Positions 48,901-62,389 of a DNA stretch of 64,000 bases are shown in pieces; within the stretch, counting starts at the first letter, position 1, and every line of letters begins with the position of its first letter. Origin of the DNA: Schistosoma haematobium (Eukaryota; Platyhelminthes; Trematoda; Strigeidida; Schistosomatidae); NCBI RefSeq assembly GCF_000699445.3, contig NC_067195.1, positions 16,377,287 to 16,441,286 on the forward strand, given 5' to 3'. Both the position numbers and the translations under genes were made by a program. The notes beneath the pieces are model-generated. The model ran no database searches, was not told where the DNA came from, and was given only the letters and a program-made list of their open reading frames with translations.

Positions 48901-51900
48901 AAGGTCTAGGAAATATTACTGATTAGATTCACTTCATTATGATTACTTTCTTTTTTTTCTCCTTTCTCTCTAGTTGTTCTTCACTTTAGTATAGTCTTTA
49001 ATTTTATAAGTTAACCAGAACTATTTAAAGGAATTATTTAACTTTTGTTCTTTTTGTATTAACCTTTGATGGAGTAAGTTACGCTTACTGTATGCTTAAG
49101 TAGTTATGTGCGTAAGTGTATTTACATGGGGTTTTTTCTTTTCTTTTCGTTTCTTTTGTTGCTGTTGTTGTTGCTGAATAAAATGTAAAACGGAAATCTG
49201 ATAAATCCTAATTTGACTTGTTTCATTTTTATATTCAAATCAACATGTTTATAATGTAAATGAATAGTTTAAAAAGTAATTTGAGATATAATACAACTAA
49301 GTGAATAAATCTTATTGTAATACAGTGGTAATGGGCAAAAGAAATATGAAACATTTAAATCATAAGCAACTCAATGTTACCTTCTAATTTTGAGCAAACT
49401 TCAAATAATAATAATAATAATAATAATTAGTTGTTCTTTTTGTTTTTTTCTTTAAAAAGGATGATTCTAATTGAAATGTTGTAAATTATATTTGATAATA
49501 CGACTAAAAAGGATTGAAATAGGAAAGATGAAAGAATAAAGGAATTATTCATTATTTATCTCACTCACAATAAAGCTATCAATTATAAAATATCAGTAAA
49601 TTAATAAGGACTTATTTATCAATGATCTAGTTCAATGATGTGGAAAAGCGGTCGTTTTAAGTATTTTTAAACGTAAAGACTATTATTCAAAGTATGTTTT
49701 AAAATCCATTTAAATATAGCTAGAACAATGTTATCCACGGAATCAACAAACAATTCATTGTATTTAATTGTTTCCTGTTTAGTCAATTAAACGTTAATGT
49801 ATATGACTGTACACTAAGTGTTATTCGTAGTGTTCAGCTAAAAAAGAAGACCATATGCAATCATTTAAATCGGTTGTAATTTGTTGTGTGCTACTGACGT
49901 CGATAGATATAAGTAGTATGTATAACCAATCGAAAGTGAAATGTCTGGTGCCATAAGATTGAAGTGAAGAGAATGAGAACCGAGAGTGATTGGTATGGAA
50001 ATCAAGGAACCATTAAGTCTGAGACAATTGATGGACATTTTGCTAATAAAGTATTTACTGTATGATTTTCAGATTTTACTAAGAGATTCTATAATTTTAC
50101 ATTTAAATACATTTGGTTGTCCTTATTTGTGTTCCCCTCCACTATACTAATGCACTGTTTGTTATTGGTCACTGAATTTATACTAGTCAAACAAAGGGAA
50201 ATATACATTGCATTCGTCTTATCATCCGTTAAAAAGGGTTAACTGGGGTTTCCAAATGAAATAAAAGTAAAACATCACGTTTTCAGCTTTATGAGTCCCA
50301 AGATATTAGGAGATATTTTAGCTTTATGAGACAAAGGTTTGATTAGGTACCAAGTAATAAAAATAGTATGTAACTTATGTTAGAAGTTTAATATACAGCT
50401 TAGAATAAATGCAGTGTCCAACCTCAAAGAACTACATACTAATCTTTAAAGTTGTTGGCACAAATTCATTTCAAAATATGAGACGACGAATGAAATTTCT
50501 ATATTACATAGATATTTGAGGTAGTTTTATTTAATTCGAGTTGATTCATTTATCTACAAAATTTTACGGTTCTTTCGCACGACACCATAAGAACCTAATT
50601 CAAGCAGGAGTAAACTGTAATATTATTCCACAACGACTTTATCAATCGGTATTGATAACGTTGTCTAAGACTGGTTCTGTTACTAGGTATTTTTATCTTA
50701 TGTATAGTTATATTTTGGTTTATGTTTTACGGCCAAGTTCCGACAACGTGACTGATCGCCCTTTCCCTTACAAATTACTAACCTGAATCTATAGTAATGT
50801 CTCTGTTGATTACAAACTGACTTCAATACTACGCGGGAGGCGTATAATAGAAATGTAAAGATAAGTAAAGGTAAGAACGCCTGGTAAAATGACCGGTAAT
50901 ATGCGAAATGATTAGTAACCAAACTGATTTAGCGGTTGTGGAATAATTTTTGAAATATAACTTCTACTTAATGTAAGTGCTAATGATTTTGTTCGAAAAA
51001 ACAATGAAAGGTCCATAATTAAAAAAAAACGACTGAAATGATAGACAGATTGAATGAAGTTAGTATGCTTTACGCATTTTGCAACAAACCTGTGTTCTGT
51101 TCAATCATCATAAAACTTTTCATGGTAAATTACATAGCTTCATAGTATGATAAACATGAATGTATTTTTGTCTGATGTTTGAAACACTGAATATTAAGTA
51201 GTTTGCTAGACTTTGTCATTCATAATTCCAACTTGATATTCATTCTTATTAAGTTGACTTAAATTAAAATATTCCTAATGAAAAAAAATGTCACCTAAGA
51301 AAAAGTCACTATAAAATCCAGTGAAATTTTTCGAGAACAATCACCGTACCTGATGGATTTTAATATTTTACCGTTTATTTACATTCATTGAGAACATTCT
51401 TATTGGTTATTAGTAGTATGTATCTGTTGAACAAAACAATCTATTTAAAAGAAATTTCCAAATAACATGCAAAACAAAACAGGTGTCATGGTGAAAGTTG
51501 TCCTAAATATTTGTTTTCATTTATTTAAAATTGTTCGTTTAACATTATTTTTGCATAATTTTTGCAAGAAAAGGCGTTTTTCTTTTTTTTTCGTTGTTTT
51601 GTTTTTCAAGTCCCTAGTGACTTTAATGTCATTTTAAAAATGACTTGTCGGAAAGAAAGTTGTTAACTCGCTTTTTTTCCGGACAATTTAAATCATGTTT
51701 TGACAAAAAAAAAATGTACGCGTTCTATTTTGTTATTGAACTGATAAAGGAACACTAATAACTGAGAGAGAAAAAAAGTATTCTGAAAATGTTGTGATAA
51801 CAACAAATAGAATAGAGATTAATGTTGAGATTGAAGCCATTGCCACAATACAGATGATGCCACTGAAGCAAATCATTCGTAAAGTATATTATTATTTATT

Positions 51901-52240
51901 AGTTAGTTAAATGTTTTTCATTTCAGTGTTTAATAAAATTTTATTTGTTTGGAAATTAATAGAAAAGTTGATACTGTTTTGAAAATTAACAAACTATTTT
52001 CATATGGACTGCTAAGATGTGACTAGCCTTAAGAATTTTAACACTAGGTCGATTGATATTTCTAGAAAATATTAATGGTTCTTTTTTAACGTTTATCGTC
52101 ATAGGGGTTTGTGTTATAATTCTCAGATTTTATATGAAACTTCATTGAAATTAGTAATTTAACTAACATCTACAACTTTATTCATATAAATTAAGTCTCG
52201 GAAATCAATAAATTATCCTTTTCCATAGCTAAAAACAAAC
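48901..52240. other. AT-rich gene-free DNA with simple repeats and one dispersed repeat
   Basis: Contains an (AAT)n tract at about 49,404-49,427, T-rich tracts near 49,130 and 51,580, and a dispersed repeat copy at about 49,895-50,120 (ACGTCGATAGATATAAGTAG ... TTTTACTAAGAGATTC). Related, diverged copies lie at 55,405-55,620 and 59,190-59,400. No coding potential. Confidence 0.45.
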
Positions 52241-52244
52241 GCAT

Positions 52245-52510
52245 ATAAGCAAAGATGGTTAATAGCTAAGCAGTGGAATCCAGAATGAACGTTTCGTCCT
52301 ATGTGGGGCTCGTCAGCTGGATGAACTTGCATCTTAGAGTTGATGTCTACTCTGGGACTCGAACCCACTGCTGTTCACTTCAAACGTCATCGCGTTGTTA
52401 ACTTAGCCACTGAGTCCTGATAGTCATCTGCTTGTGCATTGGGGTGAGTCTCAAATAGGACGAAACGCGCTTCCTGGATTCCACTGCTAGCCACTATCCA
52501 TCTTTACTTA
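52245..52510. mobile_element. Inverted pair of Sm-alpha SINE units around one tRNA-like head
   Basis: The left unit (52,250-52,432) is a minus-strand SINE: head with GACTCAGTGGCTAAG, B box GGTTCGAGTCC, then hammerhead core CTGACGA (52,310-52,316), GAAA (52,292-52,295) and the arm CTGGATTCCACTGC. The right unit (52,445-52,510) is a plus-strand hammerhead half: AGGACGAAACGCGC, CTGGATTCCACTGC, AGCCACTATCCATC, with its first core block degraded to GGGTGAG. Arms of about 65 nt can pair across about 120 nt. The tail to about 52,640 matches the tail near 13.5 kb. Confidence 0.75.
52270..52325 (-). ncRNA. Sm-alpha hammerhead motif, core intact
   Basis: Both conserved core blocks are intact and stem I CCAG/CTGG is perfect. 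Stem II (GCCC...GGAC) has a mismatch and stem III (ACGTTCATT) is no longer self-complementary. The predicted cleavage triplet is ATT, allowed (NUH) but slow in the general hammerhead rules. Confidence 0.6.
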
Positions 52511-53827
52511 TAAAGCTTGTGACTGAAGGCAATATTGAAGCAATCCGCATAGGATGCACATATACTAACAATTGATTGATCAATTTCAGTTCTAAATAAC
52601 AATGGGGAGATTCAAGCAAACAACACCAAGTGATTTTAACACATATAAAGTGATTTATATTAATTCTATGTTTAACTCAGTTATTACACTGCATTTATTA
52701 TCTTACTTAACATTAGAAATATTACAAATATATTAATTTATTTATAGCAATCTACCCACTGCTCAATTTATTCGAAATTGCCAAGACAAACCTTGGTAAT
52801 GATACATACCGATTAGAGAATCCTTCACAAAATCAACTAAAATAATAATTAATACAAGCATTGACAAAAAATTCATTTGAGTACTAATAACATAATTAGC
52901 GGTATAGAAGTTCTATGTAGTTAACAAATTTGGGCTTTCAAAGATAGATGTTGAAGTTTATTCTGATAACATATGCAGTTTAACACAATAAATGGATACA
53001 TTTAACTACTGGTAAATATTTTACTATAAATGGCATAGTAATGCTAAGATAATAGTCATTGATTAAGAACAGTAAATAGTGAATTAGCTATAGTCGTTCT
53101 TCAAGCACTTTGTAATGTATTGTTTCCTATTTGGAAAAAACATCCGAATTTTGTCACTGCATGAAGGTGTGGTTGAAGAATTCGACAGAAAATAAGTCGC
53201 AGGTCTTAAAAATCAAGCGAAAATTATTAGATAAATTTATTTATTTGATTGTTAGACAAGTGGTGTCATATTCGTTAATTTAGTCGAACAAATTTGTTAA
53301 CCAGTTGAACAATCATTAAACCATCACAAATGGGGGGGGGTAAACAAAAATTAATAATTCCGATGAAGCGGGTAGAAGTTTTATTTACCCCTTTATTACT
53401 TAATCAACAATACACTTCATACGGTATATACCTATATCAATAAGTTTAAAATATTTTAAGAGTTATTTAAAGGTTCTACATATATGGTTGAATTAATTGA
53501 TAATTTGTGAATATATCATTGTATGAGTCCCAGATTTGAATACATGATTAATTTTTAATTTGTTTTTTATGGTGGGAAAACTCACTTGAACTAGGATAAA
53601 TCATCGCTATCATAATGGATAAAAACAGAGCGTAGACTGATAAGAATGATACTTTTGCTGTCTATTATACTTCAATGAATTACGTTCGATTGAGTTTGAA
53701 TTGGTCGGGATGTAAAATCCTAAGATAAGTGGTAGTGAAACAGAGGAACATGTGATCGTGAACTACAAAATATCAGGCAATATATTTCACTTGTGTATGG
53801 TAACTCTCGGAAATGTATATATGTTAG

Positions 53828-53828
<1 letters not shown>

Positions 53829-53888
<60 letters not shown>
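53829..53888. repeat. (TA)n microsatellite, about 60 bp
   Basis: Uninterrupted TA dinucleotide. Confidence 0.98.
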
Positions 53889-53891
<3 letters not shown>

Positions 53892-55404
53892 TAACTGTGA
53901 ATCCGGTTTATATTAGCCTACTAAATTAAGATAGTATAGAGTGGGTTTGACTCCGAAAGCTGAATGGATACAACTGATGTTATTGATCAGTGGCAAATTG
54001 GGTTAAAACATCTGTTTAGTATTAAATATTCTACTTATTTAACAATCAAAATCATTCTGAAAAAAAACGATAATTAGAAATAATCAGTATACATTGTTTA
54101 TGTGAATGACTTGGGAAACAATAACTATTATTTCTTCCATAAACCATCAGGAACTCTGTAATTTAACCATGATATGAAACTGAATTTTTTCCCGTATAAT
54201 ACGACAGTGGATTTGCAAATTCAAAAGTTTGCATCTAATGAATGAATAGAGTTGAACACGAATCCATCAGAACTATGAAAACATCTAATAAACAAGTATA
54301 ATTAAGACTACAATATTTACAAATTCTAAGATACATTGGTAAATTGTCAAAAGTTATACTCTGAGAAGACAGTAACATCGTAAGTTACAAATGCATGATA
54401 TTGTCTACGATTGATTTTCTGTTCATTTTACGTAACTTTTTCCTTACTGTAATATGGATTTATTCTTGTTAAGACAAAGAGAGTTTTACGGTTTCACGCT
54501 ATATCAATCAACTTTTTTTTATTTTAAAAGAAAAATATATGAATACAAAAAGAATATAACAACTCAAACCCACAGTGTCAATCAAACATAATGGATAAAA
54601 ATAACTTAATAATAACTGTTCATAGATTTAAATAGTTTTGTAGTTGAATAAAAGTGGACAGAATGAGTTACTGGGAAAAAAAAGTTAAAATCAATGCAAC
54701 TATGACTAACATCTAGAAACGAAATATTTTTGTTGATTAAAAGGTACGATTAAGTTTACATGATTATCTCGTGCAATTATTTGGAAAATCGCTTTGTCTA
54801 AGTGTATGTCCCGTTATCGATCATATTTTGTAATCATAATAAGACGAACTATGAACGATAAATATAAAGTTAAAATACAATTTCTGGGAGTAATTGTTCA
54901 GAACGTTTGATATTATCCTGAAAGTCAAAAAAATTATTTTTGTAGTCTCCCGAAGATGATAGTATACTTCTGTCAACACATGAAAAAAAAAATTAATTGC
55001 CCCAATAATAATATACAGTTGTTGACGTACGCAAATAGTCAATTTTGTTACTCTTTTAACCTTATTTGTAAATATTGTCAATTGTCGATTATTTAATTAC
55101 ACGATATAAGGGTAAATCAGAGTAAAGTTAATTCATTAGATAAAGCTTTATCATTTTACAATTGATGTTGACCCATTCAAATGGGTTACTTTATGAATAA
55201 TAAGTTCCATGAAATTGGTTATTAATGTAGTGTTTATATGAACTAATAATCTCTTTGTATTCGTTGACTGCTTGATTTCAAATTCCAAATACAATATGTT
55301 CGTTCGTGCTAATCTAATACTTCTTGATTAAATTAGGTTATTTTTGTGATTCCTAGTTTGTACCATAATTCGAATATTCCTTATTATCATAATATAATAC
55401 TGAT

Positions 55405-55620
55405 GTCGACGGACATTAGTACTATATAACACTAGTCAGAAGTGAAATTGAAGAGAATAGGAATGTAAACATTGAATAATTGTAATAACAACAGGAATGA
55501 AAGAACAATGAAGTTTATCAATAACAACTGATGAAACATATGCAAATGAAGTAGTTCATCTAATGATTTTGATATCTTACGAAAACATTATAATTGTACA
55601 ATAAACAATGAATTATTTAT
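55405..55620 (+). repeat. Dispersed repeat copy
   Basis: Shares with 49,895-50,120, in order, GTCGA(C/T), AGTA(C/G)TAT, AGAAGTGAAAT/GAAAGTGAAAT, AGAGAAT, GGAATGAA/GGAAATCAAGGAA and a TGCAAATGAAGTA / TGCTAATAAAGTA block. Strongly decayed; class unknown. Confidence 0.4.
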
Positions 55621-55870
55621 CTTCAAGAAGTCTTCATTCATTACACCATTGACATTCATTCTAAAAGAAATTTACAAAATGTTACAATGTACAAATGAGT
55701 CAAGCTACATAAATTAATTTGTTTTATTAAGTGATAATATTTATACTTTTCAAGTTTTCAATTGTTGCTTTAAGAAAAAAAACAAACGTTTTGAACAAAA
55801 TGAAATGTAATACAATACTTAAAAATAATCTTGAGAGTTAAGTTATTTACAGGAAAAGCCGATTGCTCTG

Positions 55871-56060
55871 TACGTATGTATGTATGTATGTATGTTAGGC
55901 TTTTTTTGGAATAGTTTTTCTATGACACTTCATACAGGATGTTTCTATTAATAAATGTAACAGTGACATTAATGATAAAATTGAATACTACAGTACTACT
56001 ACTACTACTAGTACTAATACTACTACTACCAATAATAATACTAATAGTAATAATAATAAT
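55871..56060. repeat. Simple-repeat cluster
   Basis: (TATG)n at about 55,871-55,895 and an imperfect (TAC)n/(TAA)n tract at about 55,990-56,060. Confidence 0.9.
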
Positions 56061-57424
56061 GGTCACAATAATATAAATTGAAATCGTACTGAAGTACTGC
56101 AAATTAATGCAGAAAAACATAATGAAAATTAAACTTTCACTTTTAAATGACATTTCCGCTAACAAATAAATCAAGAGTGAAGGTATATAAATAATAATGG
56201 ATTGTTTAAATACTTTGTTACTGTTATGGTTGTTGTTGTTGGGTTTTCTTTTTTTGGATTTCCTCCATTTTTCAAGAAAGTAGCTACATATTTTGTTTCT
56301 ATTTTGTTCTCTGTATTTATTTTAAATAAAATTGATTTATACTATTTTCTACTTATGATGTTTATTTGTTTGTATAATTAGTGCAAAATATAGTTCAAAT
56401 GAAGTTGAATCTCTTTATTTTACAAGAACTGTTCTAAGTTTTCTTATTTTAAGAACAATGAAATCACTTTCAAAAAGCAATAGAAATGAATTCCACTTCA
56501 ATATAAGATTTTGTCTTTGAAACAGATTATTATTTATCGCGGAAAATATGAAGATTTAGTTAAGTATATATATATTGTGGCATTGACCGGTATGTTAAAC
56601 TTGGATGTTCCATATAATACTAGTTATGTGTTTATACATACAAGGCACTTGAGAGGTTTAAAATGGCACTCTTGAAATAACACTCTTACAAAAGTGCCTT
56701 AAATTTAAGTATATATAAAAAGCCTCAAGTTAATGATCTTTTATACAACTTAGGTTAACTAATGATATAAACAGTGGTAGTGATATTAATAGCTGTATTA
56801 GTAGTATGTCACCTAAACTATTCATGTGTACTTTTTTAACTGATAAGAATGTCGCTGTGACTAGAAAGAAGCAATGCCTTGGTTATTGGTATGGTTACAT
56901 TTTTATCCCCACAGACAAATTTGGTTACTTATTCCTGCATAGATGGATAACATCTTATGCTGTCTAATGCAAGGATAAATACAAAACTGCAAATGTGAAT
57001 TTATAATAACCACATAATTAATCAACAACCAAAGTCATATATCCAATTTACAATGACAGTAGATTTAATTGTACTATGCCAAAATACAAATATATTATTA
57101 AGTTGCATATATAATTCATGCTAACAAATTCTTTAAACAATGGTAAACCAGCTATATTTGATTTTATGTGATCAGATAAATAGTTGAAACACTTTGATTT
57201 GTTTAAGAAACAATCTAAACAATGTATTCATACAACAAAGACAAATCATTCATTTTTGTGTTGCTTGTTTGAATCTTCCAATTAATGTTTAGGACTATGA
57301 TACTGCCTTCAGTGACATATGCCAATAATAGGTTGATCAATTGTAGTCCTAAACATCAATGAGAAGATACAAGTAAAACAGTATCAAGTGAATTTATACT
57401 TCATTCCATTGCATGAGCAAGTGG

Positions 57425-57605
57425 TTATCATAGCTCAGTAGCTAAATGGATAACGTGATGGCATTTGAAGCAAACGGTACTAGGTTCGAGTCCCAGAATG
57501 AATATCAACTCTGAGATGCAGGTACATCCAACTTCTTAGTCTCAAATAGGACGAAATGCAAATTCTGAATTCCACTGCTAGCCACCAACATCTCTACTAA
57601 TAAAA
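57425..57605 (+). mobile_element. Sm-alpha SINE with head and damaged hammerhead
   Basis: A box TAGCTCAGTAGCTAAATGG, B box GGTTCGAGTCCC, the linker CAACTCTGAGATGCAGGTAC, then the ribozyme region with the first core block lost (CTTCTTAGTC) but AGGACGAAATGC retained, and the arm ATTCCACTGCTAGCCACC. The upstream 57,240-57,400 carries the tail-type sequence (GTCCTAAACATCAATG) of another copy. Confidence 0.75.
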
Positions 57606-58489
57606 ACAAATAATGTTCCTTCTCCACAAATTAATTTACATTTTTAGTTATTAGTAGAATATTTTTTAATTACATTCATTCTATGCTGAATTCATAACTA
57701 AATAACTTATTTTATAACTCCATGAATACAAAATATTCGTTTAAATTTAAACAACAGCAATAATCAAATCCAGTGTTACATTTTCAAAGTTTTCAAAGTA
57801 TTTTTACGAAATTCAATGGAATAAGTTTAATTTGAAATTAACGGAACCAACATTCATAAAATTAAGAAAACTTGAATAGGTGTGGTTGTTATTTGTTTAT
57901 TTTTATCCCTATATACATTAATAATATCAATGTTGGTTAAAAGGATTAGATTAACTGTCATACTGATGTAAATAATTGACTTTTTACTGAAATGAATTGT
58001 TAGAATACAGTAAATACAGCAAATAAATATCTGCGTGTGAGATAAATAGTGGTGGATAAAAGAAAGAAAAAGCAAAACAATTTGATGTTTATAAAATAGG
58101 TGAGTCATTTTACCACTTCACTTTGTCTCTTGTAAAAGATGATCTTAAGTTAACTTTCTTTTCAAGACTGGATATTTCTTTAAATATAAATACTTGTTTT
58201 TTTTTATAAAAAAATTGGCACCCTTTCCCATAGTCACTGTCCAAATTTTCGTGATCAAAAAAGAAAAATTAAACCCGGTCGTGAATAATTGTCAATTGAA
58301 GTGACATACAAATATGGCGTTGTGATAAGATAATCTATGCTGTATTCCGTTCAATTATTTTATAAATGTAATCAAAATAGTTTATTTTTGATTAAAGCAT
58401 ATAAATGGCAATGTTGTAGCAAATTTTCATTTAATTATTTCGATCTTCTGCTCAAAGTAAGATTTTAACCATTATATACGTCAATGGTC

Positions 58490-58590
58490 ATCTAGATTCA
58501 GTAGCTCAGAGGATACCTTAGTGGCGTTTGAGGCGATAGATATTAGGCTTGAGTTTTAATGTGAACATCATTTTTTTTTATATGCAACTA
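58490..58590 (+). repeat. Sm-alpha head-only fragment
   Basis: TCAGTAGCTCAGAGGATA and GGCGTTTGAGGCGATAGATATTAGG-like sequence align with the tRNA-like head of the 57.4 kb copy; the B box is degraded and no ribozyme follows. Confidence 0.5.
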
Positions 58591-59189
58591 TATCAACCTG
58601 AGGAGTCATAAATTGAACAAAACTAGATTCTTGATCTGTACTGCTTGTTTTAATCTATATGTCATGAATGGCTAAATGAGTAAATCGAGCTGTTCTGCTC
58701 ATTATACAAATATGCCAACAAAAGTAACTATTACTCGGTCCTGGATATCAGCAATCAGACATTACAAACCTACAAAAATATAATAAACAGATAATCCATG
58801 TATCTTGAGAGTTTTTAAATATAAGGTTTCATAGGGTAAGAGAATGTTCATTTTAAACATATTAAATTAAATGCGTCTGTTCTTCGTCTACTGTGTTCAC
58901 AGCTAACAATTTCAACTTCTGTTATTATGCAATGCCTAGAATTATATCCCATAAGAATAATATTTACTCCACTTTTAATGAAAGGTTGCTAACTACTTAA
59001 CCAGAAAACTGTTCAGAGTAGCTATTGATTTATACAATAATTTCACCAGACAGTCTATAGCGTAATAAAATAAAAAACGTAAAAGCTAATGTGATCATAA
59101 TTGTAGGATGTCAATTTTCCTTTGGATTATATTTTGCCTAATTAGTTGGTATATTATAAAAATGGTGTGCTGTGTACTACTTATGTGGA

Positions 59190-59400
59190 CAGACGTAAGT
59201 AATATGTAGCAGTAATAGGAAGTGGAACACTAACCAGCAGAAGTTTTACATGAGGAGAAGAAGAAGGAGAGTAATCGAAATAGCATCAGGATTGGAAGGA
59301 TGGTAGAGTGTGTAAAAGACAACTCAAAAAAGATATGCAAAGGATATATTCAATGAATGATTTTCACATTTTCAAGGGGACTACGTAATTTTAAGTCAAA
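59190..59400 (+). repeat. Dispersed repeat copy
   Basis: GACGTAAGTAATATGTA, GGAAGTGGAA, GGAGAAGAAG, ATATGCAAAGGATATATTCA and GATTTTCACATTTTCA follow the order of the 49.9 kb copy. Strongly decayed. Confidence 0.35.
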
Positions 59401-59689
59401 TATTAAGTAGGTGTTCCGTACCTGAGCTCACATTCACTACAATGGAACTGTATCAAGATGAGAAAAAAAAATCGTTTTTCTTTAACTAGATCCTACTTAG
59501 TTGATAAAATAACACAGATCAGTAAATTACGAGAAACACAAGACAGGTTCACATAGCTATTTAAAAACGGGAATCGGGGTGTACAATATATTCTAGGATG
59601 AATATGTTTCAATTATACGAGAATATTGTTGTCATGAGGACTTTGCAGAGAATGTTGAAATTCACTGTTTTATATGTAAAGAAAGCATA

Positions 59690-60045
59690 ATTTTAACAGC
59701 CCTGAAAACCATAAAGTGCTGAACGGGTGTTTAGCCTTATTATGAGACTCAACGGCCCTGCTTGGTATCAAAAACAGGACCTCCAGGTTTTCAGGGCTTG
59801 ACATCTGGTCCACCGTGCTGGTATTCAAAGGTTTGCGCAAACATATCTTATGAATCAACTGAACTGATTTAAGTAAATGTTTGCATGTCGACTCAGTGGT
59901 CTGAAAGTTTAGCTTTTGTCTGAAGACCTGAAGGTTCTGATTCAATCCTAGGTGAGGTCACAGATGTGTGTTACTGTGGTGACTCGGACTGAGACGAAAC
60001 ATCTATATAGTGCTTTTTGATTTTAATTGGTTATTGAAATAAAGT
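59690..60045. mobile_element. Two decayed hammerhead-SINE fragments
   Basis: 59,690-59,830 on the minus strand carries GTTGAGTCTCATAATAAGGCTAAACACC and a TTCAGCAC arm, a worn hammerhead. 59,890-60,040 on the plus strand has an A-box-like CTCAGTGGTCTGAAAG, B-box-like GATTCAATCC and GGTGACTCGGACTGAGACGAAAC followed by AGTGCTTTTTG. The GAAAC block is kept but CTGAGGA is CTGTGGT, so both are predicted inactive. Confidence 0.5.
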
Positions 60046-60927
60046 CAGTTTGTGATGTAAACTGTAAAGTTAAAAAAATGATGAAATGAAATACAGGAAA
60101 ATCAATATCGTATCAGTAAGAGATAGTCGAACTATATTTAGGATGATACACTTGATCTGAATTATTCAGGATTATATAAACAGGTATTTCTACTACATCA
60201 GTGGTGAAAGAGTATACTATCTACTTTGATATAAAATAAGTGACATAAACCAAATTCATTTTTTGCCCAAATAGTGTTCAAAATACATCTCTGAAGAGGA
60301 TTTATAAAATCAGATATTCATTAGTTCTTTACATGAATCCATTGACCGTTCGTATGAGCCATACAGATTCATGCAGATAACCTGGTTGAGTTTTGCGCAA
60401 CTGTGACCCGTGGTTGATGACTATAAATAATATAGCTGAGAATCAATCACAATGGAAATGATTCGTTTAACGAACCATTTACATGCAAAATAATGAGCTC
60501 TAGTATGCTTTCTGACATATCATTTTCTTCTTTCTTCTTCTACCATGATCTGAATGTTCAATCTATTTGAACATTATTGTCGCTACATTGTTTAGATTAA
60601 TCTCGTTGTGTTAATATGTTACGGAAACGTGTAGTCCAGGCTCTACGTGAATCAAGACTGAACAACTGATATGAGGAATAAAACCTCTGTAATCTGCTTC
60701 TCCATCAAATTTTTTATTTTCCAGTTTATATTAATTAGAATGAACTATAAACTATTTCACAGGTAACAGTTGTATAAATAAAATCTAGAATGAAATAGAA
60801 AACAATTAAATAAGAAGCTGCTCGTCTACTCACGCGAATTCTTTTTAAGTAGTATGAATTATTTACTAAGCAATTTAGAAAATTCTACAAATGGAAAATA
60901 TGAAACTAATTTAAATCCCAGACAGCT

Positions 60928-60928
<1 letters not shown>

Positions 60929-61007
<79 letters not shown>

Positions 61008-61010
61008 ATA
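60929..61010. repeat. (TA)n microsatellite, about 80 bp
   Basis: Nearly perfect TA dinucleotide with one C near the right end. The open frame that runs through it is an artefact of the repeat. Confidence 0.97.
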
Positions 61011-61720
61011 TCGTAAGGAGTATTTTATTTCTCTTCATACTCCTTTTATTAAAAGAGCAATTAAATGAGAGAAAACTGAGAACAAAAATTCAATCAATAA
61101 TAAATAAAAACCAACTAGCTATTTAATCATCCGCTTATAGGCGAAAAAGATTCAATTTTAATTTTCCCTTCTTTCTGTCTTTTTCATTTCGACAGTTTTA
61201 TACATTGCTATTTACAACTGGAAATAAATCTGTGTTTGAGTAGAGATGCTCAGGCACTAAGCACATAAACATAAATCCGTATATATACAACAATACTATA
61301 TGTATACATCAGCCTGTAGTCACATAAATATACATCTTTTTCAGACATTCACACGTAGAAAAGTTTACATAAAGAGATATAAAATTTTTAATAGGAAGCA
61401 ACCTGACAAAACCAATTCGATATATATACATATATAAGTATCTTTCTATATGTTTATATGTATAAGTAAACAATTTGAACAGATGTTGGTTAAAGTGATC
61501 TGTGCGTTTGTTAGTTTTAGCATGCAATATAAATACGGGTAGTGTGGTTACACAGAATTAGGTGCGTGGGTAGGTCATTTTAGCAGATGTCAATAGGTAT
61601 TGGCATGCTTTAATACATTAGTATATTTAGGAACACGTAATATTCACAACACAGGAAATAAGATCAAAAAGTGACTAAGGCCATAGGAACTTCTTGAGAA
61701 CGTGGGATTAATATTGTACG

Positions 61721-61722
<2 letters not shown>

Positions 61723-61766
<44 letters not shown>
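61723..61766. repeat. (AT)n microsatellite, about 44 bp
   Basis: Uninterrupted AT dinucleotide. Confidence 0.97.
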
Positions 61767-61768
<2 letters not shown>

Positions 61769-62389
61769 CGTACCTCACTAAAAAGTTTTTGTTGGTACAT
61801 ATTCACTCAGAAAGTTGTTGCTGTCATCTACCTGTTAAAAACAAAACTTTATATAATAACATTTCATTGAACTTACATTGAAAGTAGGTCATTGCGGAAA
61901 ATGTAGTGATTAGTAAGAAATATTACATCTCAGTCATGATTATCATAAGTTTTGAAACAAATGTACCCTGTGCGAGTTACCATAAGTTTACAGTTTCAGT
62001 CGCATTTCAGTCATGCATCTACCCGTTTTCAAACAGCTACTTAAGATAGACTATATTTCGTAATTTTAAAATAGCGCTCATTTGTGTTAATAAAGCACGT
62101 TGACGGATTATTTCAGTTTACGTTCGAATCATCGTCATATTTGTGTTTCTCGTCTCTGGTCACTTTAATCTTTGATTCCTTGCCTAGTCTTATTCGTAAA
62201 TATATATGTAACCTGGTATTGTGAAGATTTTGGTTGTAATGCATTTTTCTGAATATCCTAGAACAAATTTGACCTCATTGATTGTTTGACGAAAAGAAGG
62301 GCAAACTTTAGAGAACTCATCAATTTTAAGTCTTTCTACTTACATTTTCGAGAAAAACCCAATATTTTCAATTTTTTTAAAAAATCGGT

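Noticed and set aside
57430..57500. tRNA gene
   Set aside because: Same reason: a tRNA-like promoter head of a Sm-alpha SINE, without a proper cloverleaf.
60854..61126. Open frame of 90 codons through the TA array
   Set aside because: Its centre is an Ile-Tyr repeat created by (TA)n; no independent coding evidence.
53829..61766. CRISPR-like or centromeric tandem array
   Set aside because: The arrays are plain dinucleotide microsatellites with no spacer structure or higher-order unit.
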